Shown: piece after piece, positions 1-7,664 of the stretch
Numbering within the stretch: position 1 is the first letter of the stretch
Layout of the letters: each line of letters begins with the position of its first letter
From: Fidelibacterota bacterium
GTDB lineage: Bacteria; Fidelibacterota; Fidelibacteria; Fidelibacterales; Fidelibacteraceae
DNA: 42,756 bases
Assembly: GCA_028716785.1 (NCBI GenBank)
Contig: JAQUPD010000018.1
Span: forward strand, 1-42,756
Direction: 5' to 3'
Translations under genes and position numbers: made by a program
Notes under the pieces: model-generated
Seen by the model: the letters and a program-made list of their open reading frames with translations, nothing else
Told to the model about the DNA's origin: nothing
Database searches by the model: none

Positions 1-209
1 TCTATACACATCAGTAATAAGCCTCATCCCTCCCTTCTCCGTCTCCCGACTTTATGAGGTGTCACATGTTGCACGTAATTGTTGAATCCGGGACAATCAA
101 GAAATTTATATTCTTTGAAATATCAAAATTCCCTTTTTATTCGCTCATGTTTTATCTGAAAATTTTCTTTTAAATTATTGTTTTAATAACAGAAAGACTT
201 GCTTCAAAT

Positions 210-1172
210 ATGATTGTAGTTTTTGTGGTCCTTGTTGTTTCGTTACTTCTTCTTCTCTGGAGTGCAGATCGTTTTGTGGAGGGTTCTGCGGCCGTTGCAC
301 ACCATCTTGGACTTTCACCGCTTTTAATTGGGATGGTGATTGTTGGATTTGGAACATCTATGCCAGAATTGCTGGTCTCTACAATGTCAGCCTATCAGGG
401 AAATCCTAACATTGCTTTAGGAAATGCCTATGGTTCAAACATTAGTAACATTGCAATCATTTTAGGTCTAACCGCCCTTATCACACCCTTAACTATTCAC
501 TCCTCAGTCCTGAAAAAAGAACTCCCGTTGCTACTGGCTGTCTCTCTTGTTGCTTCATTTCAACTACAGGATGGATGGCTTAGTAGAGTAGATGCTATTG
601 TGCTATTAGGCCTTTTTTTGGCCATCATGAGCTGGTATATTTATGAAGGATTCCATAAGAGAGAGGATCTCCTGCAAAATAATATGGCTCTTGAATTAAA
701 AACGCGCCGCCTGCCATTGAAAAAGGGAATCCTTTATATTGCTGTGGGATTACCTCTTCTTATTGGTAGCGCTCGACTACTAGTTTGGAGTGCTATAAAA
801 ATTGCTGAGCACCTAGGTGTAAGTGATATACTTATAGGACTCACCCTTGTTGCCATAGGAACATCTCTACCTGAACTGGCTTCTTCTTTAATGGCGGGAC
901 TAAAAGACGAACATGATTTGGCAGTTGGAAATATTTTGGGATCAAATTTATTTAATACCCTGGTTGTTGTTGGACTTGCTGCTATTATAAAACCGATGCC
1001 TGTTGAAAGAATTATTTTTGTCCGTGATATTCCCGTTATGATTTTTCTAACTCTTTCTCTTTTTGTCTTAGGATTTGGCTATCGAAAGCCGGGTAGAATT
1101 AATCGCCTTGAAGGGGCTTTGCTACTTGCGATTTATGGAGGATATCTCTTTTACTTAATAAAGAGTTCATAA
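210..1172 (+). CDS. Calcium/sodium antiporter, CaCA family (YrbG-like)
   Basis: This 320-residue, strongly hydrophobic protein has the internal duplication of the K+-independent Ca2+/Na+ exchanger family. The two alpha-repeat signatures are visible as GFGTSMPELLVS near residue 46 and AIGTSLPELASS near residue 216. Each carries the acidic Glu expected to ligate the cation in the membrane centre. Each is followed by a GN-x-xGSN element (GNAYGSN and GNILGSN). The length is typical of bacterial YrbG proteins. It should exchange Ca2+ for Na+ or H+ across the inner membrane. The ATG has only a weak upstream AGAAAG. No partner gene is close, since the next gene lies over 600 bases away, so it is probably transcribed alone. 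Family assignment is confident, but the ion used is not shown by the sequence. Confidence 0.93.
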   Translation: MIVVFVVLVVSLLLLLWSADRFVEGSAAVAHHLGLSPLLIGMVIVGFGTSMPELLVSTMSAYQGNPNIALGNAYGSNISNIAIILGLTALITPLTIHSSVLKKELPLLLAVSLVASFQLQDGWLSRVDAIVLLGLFLAIMSWYIYEGFHKREDLLQNNMALELKTRRLPLKKGILYIAVGLPLLIGSARLLVWSAIKIAEHLGVSDILIGLTLVAIGTSLPELASSLMAGLKDEHDLAVGNILGSNLFNTLVVVGLAAIIKPMPVERIIFVRDIPVMIFLTLSLFVLGFGYRKPGRINRLEGALLLAIYGGYLFYLIKSS

Positions 1173-1315
1173 AATTTCCCTGTTGTTATTTCTTCCCACG
1201 AGTGGGTTATAAGAACCTGTTTGAATAGTGTCATTTTCTTTCTGTAGAGGCTCAACGTTTTTCAACTTTAGGCAAACCACACATTAAAAGAGAACAATGA
1301 ATCTAGAAATGAACG

Positions 1316-1459
1316 ATGATTGAAGATGTCATAAAACGTTTCATTGAATACAGACCTGAAAAGTTTCTTGAAAGTCTTGAGATGATTTATAATCAGGTGA
1401 TGCAGATAGAGGACGTGAAGTTCTTCGTGCTCATTCTTATAAACGCAGATAGATGGTAG
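1316..1459 (+). CDS. Possible small protein or gene remnant, 47 residues
   Basis: An ATG-initiated frame encodes a 47-residue, charged, helix-prone peptide that begins MIEDVIKRFIEYRPEKFLES and ends NADRW. The ribosome-binding site is weak. Its amphipathic composition looks more protein-like than random noncoding DNA, so it may be the tail of a decayed gene or a genuine small protein. I recognise no family, and confidence is low. Confidence 0.2.
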   Translation: MIEDVIKRFIEYRPEKFLESLEMIYNQVMQIEDVKFFVLILINADRW

Positions 1460-1527
1460 AGCTATTGTAATCCAGAGAGCAAAGAGTGAAAGCTAGTCAG
1501 CGATATTCTGGAGTACAGTACCCCCCT

Positions 1528-1581
1528 AACGCTTCGCTACGAGGCAAGCGTTTCACTATATGCACCGACATTGTCGGTGCA
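1528..1581. repeat. Two adjacent inverted repeats (hairpins)
   Basis: AACGCTT (1528-1534) pairs with AAGCGTT (1546-1552) across an 11-base loop. Nine bases later TGCACCGACA (1561-1570) is followed, after a single T, by its exact reverse complement TGTCGGTGCA (1572-1581). No T-tract follows either hairpin, so they are not canonical terminators. They could be an RNA structure, a protein-binding palindrome, or the relic of a small mobile repeat. Confidence 0.55.
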
Positions 1582-1774
1582 CTCCATAGTTACTTTAGAA
1601 ATACATTTCCGTCATATTTGTGGAAAAGCACGAAACCTAAATCTCAGGACAAATATACTTATTCTTTGATCTCGATGAGTTCGAGATGAGAACAAGGCTA
1701 TGCCTTCTACAGAATGAACGTTGCTTGATCCCATCCTTTATAAAGCCCTAAAAATTAAAAGCTAAACTTTATTG

Positions 1775-1803
1775 TTGACAGGAAATAAAAGAGTCAATAG
1801 ATT
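1775..1803 (+). promoter_or_regulatory. Sigma70-type promoter of the cobamide-locus operon
   Basis: A consensus -35 box TTGACA (1775-1780) is separated by exactly 17 bases from TAGATT (1798-1803), a 4-of-6 match to the -10 consensus. Transcription would start near 1810, inside the TTGT-N4-ACAA element, about 29 bases before the ATG at 1839. It is the only good promoter seen before the tightly spaced genes at 1839-10906. Confidence 0.6.
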
Positions 1804-1805
1804 AC

Positions 1806-1833
1806 TTGTACGGACAACCTATCATTCGGACAA
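1806..1833 (+). promoter_or_regulatory. Putative operator for the GntR/HutC-type regulator
   Basis: TTGT-ACGG-ACAA (1806-1817) is an inverted repeat of the TTGT-N4-ACAA kind bound by HutC-subfamily GntR repressors. Its right half, CGGACAA, recurs at 1827-1833, 16 bases further on. The element covers the predicted transcription start, an ideal position for repression. The second gene of the operon (3178-3951) encodes a HutC-type regulator, so autorepression is the simplest reading. This is inferred from sequence form and position only. Confidence 0.5.
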
Positions 1834-1838
1834 AATAA

Positions 1839-3185
1839 ATGATACTCGGTAAACACAGATTCAAAAATTTTTCAGCATTTGCAATGCTTTCTTTATTGCT
1901 TTCCCTTTTAATTTCTGGCTGTAATCCTGAGCCAGATTTTATTCGAATTGGTATTGTGGGAGATCAATATGGCGCTTCAGATTCTGTCCCTCCTTTGCCA
2001 GTTATGAAACAAGGTGTAGAAAATCTATTGAATTACCATCCTGATATCATGCTTCATGTTGGAGATATGGTTGAAAGCATCCATAACATAAAAACGTTTG
2101 ATGATTATCAAACCCTTTTTATCCAGGCGGCTGGGATTATGGAAAGCACGGGGCTTCCCTGGCTCATTGCTCTTGGCGACCACGATGTTGTTCCTCCCGT
2201 GTACCAACCCCTATCCTCAGACAGAACACGAGAGAATTGGTTCATGTCATGTGCTAAAAATACGTCGCTCCCTCTTGACTCTCTCCCCTATTATTCTTTC
2301 ACCCTAAAAGGATATCACTTTATCTCTCTTTACAGCATGGAAAATCTTCATACAGATCCGCGATGGGGATCAATTTTTCTAAATAACCTTTCTGATGCTC
2401 AGCTAACATGGCTAAAAAAGGATCTGGAAGCTCATAAATCTGCAAAAGGAATTGTAATTCTTGTCCACCATCCACACTGGTATGTGTGGTCTAATTGGTC
2501 TCGTGTGCATAATGTGCTAAAACAATACAATGTAAAAGCCGTAATTGCTGGACACTATCATTATGATCAAGATGACGGAGAAATTGACGGGATTCGTTAT
2601 CTTGTCATGGGAGCCACCGGTGGCTATGTAAAACAATGCGATGCCCATTCTGGGGGGACTTCCATGGTAGGAATAATTGATCTTGATAAAAAAGGCATAA
2701 AAAATATTCAATTATTTGATATTCCTGGTGACTCACTTCTCGAATTAACTCCTCGCCAATCCATGGACCGTATTCAGGCAATTGAATATATGTTGGATAA
2801 CCTTTCTTGGGATATCATGCGCTTTTCTCAATCTCAAAACGATACACTACGACTCATTTCTTTAGCAAATCCGATTGATCTTCCTATTCAGCTTTCCATT
2901 GAGACAAATTCTTCAGACTTTAAGGTAACACATTGGTTTACTGATTTTCCAACCGCATCGTTTATAATGCTTAATCCTGGTGAGCGTATCGGGTGGGCAA
3001 ACTATTCCAATATTGGACAATGGGGGATTTTACCTCCTCTTTGGGAAGGTGTTATTCAACAAAATATTTTTGAAAAAAGTAGAAAAATTCCTATGACAAT
3101 TTCAGTATCTTTCACCGACAATCGGACACGGGTTATTCATAAAAAAATAGTTTTTACCCATGAAAAAGGAACGCATCATGAATGA
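1839..3185 (+). CDS. Calcineurin-like metallophosphoesterase lipoprotein
   Basis: This 448-residue exported phosphoesterase begins with a basic segment, a hydrophobic stretch and the lipobox LISGC, giving lipidated Cys28. The metallophosphoesterase core follows: GDQYG near 41-45 in place of the usual DxH, GDM at 75-77, LGDHD near 112-116 (the usual GNH(D/E) carries Asp instead of Asn), HHPHW near 210 and GHYH at 238-241. After about residue 270 comes a C-terminal part with no clear motif. It should hydrolyse a phosphomonoester or phosphodiester outside the inner membrane. It is the first gene of the operon, downstream of the promoter at 1775, and its stop codon overlaps the next gene's ATG. 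In a cobamide-salvage context it might act on nucleotide-loop phosphoesters, but that is inference. The altered first motif leaves full metal binding uncertain. Confidence 0.85.
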   Translation: MILGKHRFKNFSAFAMLSLLLSLLISGCNPEPDFIRIGIVGDQYGASDSVPPLPVMKQGVENLLNYHPDIMLHVGDMVESIHNIKTFDDYQTLFIQAAGIMESTGLPWLIALGDHDVVPPVYQPLSSDRTRENWFMSCAKNTSLPLDSLPYYSFTLKGYHFISLYSMENLHTDPRWGSIFLNNLSDAQLTWLKKDLEAHKSAKGIVILVHHPHWYVWSNWSRVHNVLKQYNVKAVIAGHYHYDQDDGEIDGIRYLVMGATGGYVKQCDAHSGGTSMVGIIDLDKKGIKNIQLFDIPGDSLLELTPRQSMDRIQAIEYMLDNLSWDIMRFSQSQNDTLRLISLANPIDLPIQLSIETNSSDFKVTHWFTDFPTASFIMLNPGERIGWANYSNIGQWGILPPLWEGVIQQNIFEKSRKIPMTISVSFTDNRTRVIHKKIVFTHEKGTHHE

Positions 3186-3951
3186 ACTCATAGGAAAAAT
3201 TGATAAAAATAGTATTATTCCTTTCTATTATCAGCTTCAGGAAGTATTGGAAAACTTGATTGAACAGGGATATTATAAACCTGATGAAAAACTTCCTTCT
3301 GAAAATGATCTCAAAGAATATCTTGGTATAAGCCGAGCAACAGCACAACGAGCTATTAAAAATTTAGTAGATCGTGGTTTGGCTTATCGCATCCAAGGGA
3401 AAGGTACCTTTGTAGCAAACAAATCCATTCGATTTAGTATTGTTGCATCTCTTAGTTTTTCCGCTGAAATGATTGGGATGAATAAAAAGGTCCGGAGCAA
3501 ATTAATTTGTGCCGATGAAATTAAAGCTCATAAACTGATTTCAAAAATGCTGAAGGCTGATGAAAATACACGATTTTACAGTATTCAGCGCCTTCGCTAT
3601 GTTGATGAAGTGCCAATTGCTCTTCAAACATCCTATCTCCCTGTCGATCTTGTACCTGGACTTATTCACAAAGACATTGAAGAGCATTCCATGTTTATGA
3701 CGATAAAAAATGAATATGGATTAAATATCGTGGATGCTGAAGAGACGCTTCAGGCAGTTAAAGCAACGTCTTATGAAGCCAATTTGTTAAACATTAAACC
3801 TGGAGATTCTGTTTTTCTTTTAGAGCGCATTACAAAAATAGATTCTGGAGAAGTCCTAGAATTTGTTAAGACAATTCTTCGAGGGGATAAGGGGAAATTT
3901 TACGTAGAAGTTCTGAAACAAGAAAAAAGTGAGAATAATTCACATGGATAA
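3178..3951 (+). CDS. GntR-family transcriptional regulator, HutC/UTRA type
   Basis: This 257-residue regulator has an N-terminal winged helix: FYYQLQEVLENLI, then KLPSENDLKEYLGISRATAQ and a wing ending QGKGTFVANK near residue 80. A C-terminal UTRA ligand domain follows (RLRYVDEVPIALQTSYLP, then the closing LERITKIDSGEVLEFVKTIL). I chose the ATG at 3178 over an in-frame ATG at 3160 because AAGGA sits seven bases upstream of 3178 and the overlap with the preceding stop is then a compact 8 bases. UTRA regulators usually sense a small metabolite of the pathway they control. Here the ligand could be alpha-ribazole, a cobamide fragment or a nucleoside. The palindrome at 1806-1817 is its likely operator. 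The family is certain, the ligand unknown. Confidence 0.93.
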   Translation: MNELIGKIDKNSIIPFYYQLQEVLENLIEQGYYKPDEKLPSENDLKEYLGISRATAQRAIKNLVDRGLAYRIQGKGTFVANKSIRFSIVASLSFSAEMIGMNKKVRSKLICADEIKAHKLISKMLKADENTRFYSIQRLRYVDEVPIALQTSYLPVDLVPGLIHKDIEEHSMFMTIKNEYGLNIVDAEETLQAVKATSYEANLLNIKPGDSVFLLERITKIDSGEVLEFVKTILRGDKGKFYVEVLKQEKSENNSHG

Positions 3952-4753
3952 TCTGCTTATTGATGATTTTTACAGAACACTTCGCAAGGGAGAAATCCAT
4001 TTATTACCTATCTATGCGGTTCGTGATCTCACAAAAATTGATCTTCATGATGGTTATGCATTAATTGTTGCCGTGGATTCAGATGGGGGTATTGGTCCAC
4101 GACCCGGCGATACAGTTTTTTGTGATCCTTATGAACTCGGTCGCTTTGCTATCCGCGTTCCTCTTCTGGAAGTTTTAGCGTCAGGTGCAATCCCTCTTGC
4201 AGCCTATAATATGTTAACACTACCGATGGATGATGTTGGTAAAGAAATCCTCCGAGGAATACGGGAAGAAATTGAAGCAACGGGTCTTGGTGAAAATTTT
4301 CATGTATCTGGAAGCACAGAAGATAATGTTCCAACAACCATGACAGGTGTGGGAACATGTGTCCTTGGTTTAGTGCACCAAAAAGACTTTCGGCCTGGGA
4401 CATCACAGTCAAAAGATGTTGTTGTCTGCATCGGTCTGCCAAAATCAGCACCAAAAGATACTGTGCATGTCAATGATCCAGAAATTTTGGCTTTAAAAGA
4501 TCTTTTAACAATTCAATCTCTCAGGGGAATACATGACATTCTTCCTGTAGGATCTCATGGAGCAGGTTTTGAAATGGAACAAATGGCACGTTCTGCAAAG
4601 CTCTATGCCAAACCTATAAAATCGTCAATAGATCTAAAAAAATCAGGAGGGCCATCGACATGCGTCATTGCTTCAATGACAGAAGAAACATTCAATAATC
4701 TTAACGAAATAATCCATTCACCGATAACTAAAATTGGCCTTTTGTGGACCTAA
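3944..4753 (+). CDS. PurM-like ATP-binding protein, CblS (alpha-ribazole kinase)-like
   Basis: This 269-residue protein belongs to the AIR-synthase/PurM superfamily. Diagnostic stretches are VAVDSDGGIGPRPGD near residue 45, FAIRVPLLEVLASGAIPLAA near 70, and GSTEDNVPTTMTGVGTCVLG near 125. From memory, this layout matches the alpha-ribazole kinase CblS of Listeria and Geobacillus, which phosphorylates the alpha-nucleoside of 5,6-dimethylbenzimidazole so that the lower ligand can be reused. The ATG at 3944 overlaps the regulator's stop codon by 8 bases. An in-frame GTG at 3929 is the alternative start. The neighbours include BtuB-like, BtuG-like and BtuF-like genes, which supports a cobamide role. 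Other PurM-like kinases or ligases remain possible, and the exact reaction is inferred. Confidence 0.62.
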   Translation: MDNLLIDDFYRTLRKGEIHLLPIYAVRDLTKIDLHDGYALIVAVDSDGGIGPRPGDTVFCDPYELGRFAIRVPLLEVLASGAIPLAAYNMLTLPMDDVGKEILRGIREEIEATGLGENFHVSGSTEDNVPTTMTGVGTCVLGLVHQKDFRPGTSQSKDVVVCIGLPKSAPKDTVHVNDPEILALKDLLTIQSLRGIHDILPVGSHGAGFEMEQMARSAKLYAKPIKSSIDLKKSGGPSTCVIASMTEETFNNLNEIIHSPITKIGLLWT

Positions 4754-4766
4754 AAGAGAAGATCAG

Positions 4767-5762
4767 ATGAACGATATCCTAAATAGAATTAAAGGATGCC
4801 TGATTGGAGTTGCCGCTGGCGATGCCATGGGTATGCCATCCTCTATGATGAGTCCCCAAAAAATTAAAAAGACCTTTGGAAAAATTGAGACATTTCTCCC
4901 TGCTCCCGAGGAACATCTACTTCACAAGGGATTAAAAGCAGCAGAAATTACCGATGATACTCAACAAACCCTTCTTATTGCAGATTCAATCATTGCCCAA
5001 AGAGAAGTTGATCCAGAAGATATTGGGAAACGGCTTGTTGCATGGTGCGAAAAAATCGGAGCATTTGATAACATGCTCATTGGTCCTAGCTCTTTAAGAG
5101 CACTCCATGCTATCCGAAATGGAAAATCGATCTACGAAGCCGGTAATACCGGTGATACAAATGGTGCAGTTATGCGTATTGCTGCCGTAGGAATTTTCTG
5201 TCAAGGCAACCTAAAACAAACAGTGGATGCTGTTGAAAAAGCGTGCTTACCAACGCATAATACTAACATTGCAATTGCGGGAGCTTCAGGCATTGCAATA
5301 GCAATTGGAAAAGGTATTATGGGTGAAAAAAATCTCACAAAAATCATGCCTGATGTGTATGAGGCAATTGAAATAGGGATGTCTCGAGGGGTGGATTGGT
5401 ACAGTGCTTCTATCATAAAACGATTAAAACTTGCCTTAGGAATTGTTGAAACGTCAAAATCTCCCGAGGAAGCCTACCGAGACTTGTATGAAATCATTGG
5501 CGCCGGGGTTCAAATCGCTGAAACGATCCCCACATGCCTTGCTATTGCCAATTATGTCCATGCAAATCCTGTAGAGGGAATCCTTGCATCAGCAAATCTT
5601 GGTGGAGATTGTGATACTATTGGAGCTATTACAGGCGCTATATGTGGAAGTATTCAAGGAGCAAAAGCCTTCCCCACTGAATGGATTGAAAAATTATCTG
5701 CCGTCAATGCTATTGATTTTGACAGCTATGCTAAAAATTTATATAACGTGATGCATCGATAA
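4767..5762 (+). CDS. ADP-ribosylglycohydrolase (DraG/ARH) family enzyme
   Basis: This 331-residue protein has the ARH family's two metal-binding signatures: ITDDTQQTLLIADSI (residues 61-75) and NLGGDCDTIGAITGAICG near residue 285, together with the N-terminal KGCLIGVAAGDAMGMP. The metal ligands Thr62, Asp63 and Asp64 and the C-terminal GGDxDT are intact, so it should be active. ARH enzymes cleave alpha-N-glycosidic bonds of ribose using two divalent metals. The start at 4767 has GAGAAG just upstream and lies 13 bases after the previous stop. Placed after a CblS-like gene, it may act on an alpha-riboside such as alpha-ribazole rather than on ADP-ribosylated protein. The family is certain and the substrate inferred. 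Confidence 0.88.
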   Translation: MNDILNRIKGCLIGVAAGDAMGMPSSMMSPQKIKKTFGKIETFLPAPEEHLLHKGLKAAEITDDTQQTLLIADSIIAQREVDPEDIGKRLVAWCEKIGAFDNMLIGPSSLRALHAIRNGKSIYEAGNTGDTNGAVMRIAAVGIFCQGNLKQTVDAVEKACLPTHNTNIAIAGASGIAIAIGKGIMGEKNLTKIMPDVYEAIEIGMSRGVDWYSASIIKRLKLALGIVETSKSPEEAYRDLYEIIGAGVQIAETIPTCLAIANYVHANPVEGILASANLGGDCDTIGAITGAICGSIQGAKAFPTEWIEKLSAVNAIDFDSYAKNLYNVMHR

Positions 5763-5787
5763 AAATAATTTGGAAAGGAAAATATCC

Positions 5788-7647
5788 ATGCAATTAATTA
5801 AGTCATTCTTTGTGTGCTTGATGGTATGTCTCCTGGTTTCAGGGACGGTTTTTGCTCAGGAAGACAAATCATCAAAATCGACGTCTGAAGTAATTTTAAC
5901 AGAAGAGGATTTCAAAAAGCATAATTGTGAAAACGTGGGCGATGCTTTACAAACTATTTCAGGCGTTTCTGTAAATTCTTCTGGTGAAATTTCACTCCGA
6001 GATGTAAGCGCCGCGAAAGTTGTGATTATAATGGATGGCCAACGTCTGAATACTCCGGGTTCAGTCGGTGTAAATGTAGCCAGTTTGCCAATTGCCAATA
6101 TTGAAAAAATTGAACTTCTTCGTGGGGGACGCTCAGCACAATATGGCGCCGATGCCGTGGGAGGCGTTATTCTGATTACAACAAAAACAGAAATAGAAAC
6201 CATGAAACCTGTTAATTATGGACTCCAATTTTCCTATGGATCTTATAACCGCCAAATATATAACTTGACGCATGCTTATAATAAAAAACGACTAAATACA
6301 TTTGTATCCCTCCAAAAAGATCTTTGGGATGGCAATTTCCCTTATAAAGATTATTATGGAAATGAAAAAATATTAAACAATAACGAACAATCATCTTTTA
6401 ATGTTTTTGGTAAAGTTGGATATCACTTAGACAATGCAAAAAATATCAATTTTTCAGCAAACTGGTATAAAGCAGATAACGGGACACCCGGAATGATTGA
6501 TAATCCCACCCCCAATGCGCGTCTACGATATGATAACAAATCCTATAACCTCACGTACGACCAGGAAAAACTCTTTAAAGATTTTAATTTAAAAGCCCAA
6601 GGATATTTTTTGGATTTAGAAACAAAATTTGATGATCCAGATGCTTTTGGTGGGGGAACTCATAGTGATCATGACAATTATGCGTTTGGACTTGAATTGC
6701 AACAAGGTGGTACCCTTGGAAACTATATAAATGTAAACTATGGGTATTCTTACCGAAATGATCGCATTAGCAGCACTGATGTGGGAGAAAAAGAACGAAA
6801 TACCCATAGTGCCCACACGTCCCTAACTGGAAAACTTCCGCTGAATGGTTTTGTAACAAGTCTTGAAAGTTCTGTTGCTCTTCGCTATGATGCCACATCC
6901 GACTTTGATAATGCTTTTAGCCCCCGCCTTAGCGTATCTATTTCTCATAATGATAACATATCAATCGCCCTTATCTCGCACATAGCAAAATCGTATAAAG
7001 CCCCCTCTTTTAACGATTTATACTGGCCTCGCGATGCTTTTGCTGTTGGGAATCCAAATCTTTTGCCAGAAGATGGCTTTAATTATGATATTGGATTAAC
7101 AACAACTTTTAAGGGGATTTCATTATCAACAAATTATTTCAGAAATGATATTGATAATCTCATTCTTTGGGCACAAGATCCCTTTATGGATAATTTATGG
7201 GTGCCAAAAAACATTTCAAAAACAAGTACTCAAGGCGTTGAAACTTCTGGAACCCTCGATTTTTTTAATAACGCGTTGGTTCTTAACGCAGAATATACGT
7301 ACATGAAAGCTTTAGATAAGGGGCCAGATCCTAATCGGCACAATAAATATATCACTTACCGTCCAAAAAATAAGCTGGATATAACAAGTACAATCCGCTT
7401 TAAAGGCTTGGAGTGGAATTTTATGGTTCATTATATGGGATTGCGTTATACAAATCCAGCAAATACCTTATGGTTACCTCAAGTAACAACGTATGATACG
7501 AATATCTCTTACCGATTTTCATGGCTAAAAATCCAGTGGACTTCCACTTTTGAAATGACAAACCTAACCGATGAAGATTACATGAAAGTCCGAGGTACCG
7601 CTGAACCCGGGAGAATGTATAAAATTTCCCTTGGAGCAAATTTTTAA
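5788..7647 (+). CDS. TonB-dependent outer-membrane receptor, BtuB-like (first copy)
   Basis: This 619-residue receptor, close to the length of BtuB, begins with a signal peptide cut near VFAQE. It continues with a plug domain (VGDALQTISGVSVNSSG, then VVIIMDGQRLNTPG and LRGGRSAQYGADAVGG) and a 22-strand-type barrel that closes on a terminal Phe (SLGANF). The loop motif SYKAPSFNDLYWP and GNPNLLPEDG are of the kind seen in cobalamin receptors. I chose the ATG at 5788, which has GGAAAGGAA upstream, over an in-frame TTG at 5770. It lies 25 bases after the ARH gene and 17 before a second receptor. It should import cobamides or a related ligand using TonB energy. Unlike its neighbour it lacks a CarboxypepD_reg domain. 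Confidence 0.85.
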   Translation: MQLIKSFFVCLMVCLLVSGTVFAQEDKSSKSTSEVILTEEDFKKHNCENVGDALQTISGVSVNSSGEISLRDVSAAKVVIIMDGQRLNTPGSVGVNVASLPIANIEKIELLRGGRSAQYGADAVGGVILITTKTEIETMKPVNYGLQFSYGSYNRQIYNLTHAYNKKRLNTFVSLQKDLWDGNFPYKDYYGNEKILNNNEQSSFNVFGKVGYHLDNAKNINFSANWYKADNGTPGMIDNPTPNARLRYDNKSYNLTYDQEKLFKDFNLKAQGYFLDLETKFDDPDAFGGGTHSDHDNYAFGLELQQGGTLGNYINVNYGYSYRNDRISSTDVGEKERNTHSAHTSLTGKLPLNGFVTSLESSVALRYDATSDFDNAFSPRLSVSISHNDNISIALISHIAKSYKAPSFNDLYWPRDAFAVGNPNLLPEDGFNYDIGLTTTFKGISLSTNYFRNDIDNLILWAQDPFMDNLWVPKNISKTSTQGVETSGTLDFFNNALVLNAEYTYMKALDKGPDPNRHNKYITYRPKNKLDITSTIRFKGLEWNFMVHYMGLRYTNPANTLWLPQVTTYDTNISYRFSWLKIQWTSTFEMTNLTDEDYMKVRGTAEPGRMYKISLGANF

Positions 7648-7664
7648 GGAAACATAATATTCAC

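Larger units (their letters stand above)
1173..1838. other. Intergenic region with hairpins, no convincing gene
   Basis: About 0.65 kb between the antiporter and the metallophosphoesterase holds no recognisable protein. It contains a possible 47-codon reading frame (1316-1459), two adjacent perfect inverted repeats (1528-1552 and 1561-1581), and at its right end the promoter and operator of the downstream operon. A longer open frame at 1486-1689 runs straight through both hairpins, starts with GTG and has no ribosome-binding site, so I do not call it. The stretch looks like decayed or structured DNA rather than an active gene. Confidence 0.6.

Noticed and set aside
1191-1210. CCCAC-GA-GTGGG hairpin after the antiporter gene as a terminator
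   Set aside because: The stem is only five base pairs plus weak flanks and no T-tract follows on either strand.
1486-1689. A 67-codon open frame on the plus strand
   Set aside because: It starts with GTG, has no ribosome-binding site, runs through two hairpins and has no recognisable sequence.
1690-1838. Cobalamin riboswitch in the leader of the cobamide operon
   Set aside because: The predicted transcript leader is about 29 bases, far too short, and no B12-box-like sequence is seen upstream.
3160-3180. Earlier start codons for the GntR gene (3160), and similarly the earlier starts for the first receptor (5770) and the EamA gene (13825)
   Set aside because: In each case the later ATG has a good ribosome-binding site, while the earlier codon is unsupported or is a TTG inside that site.
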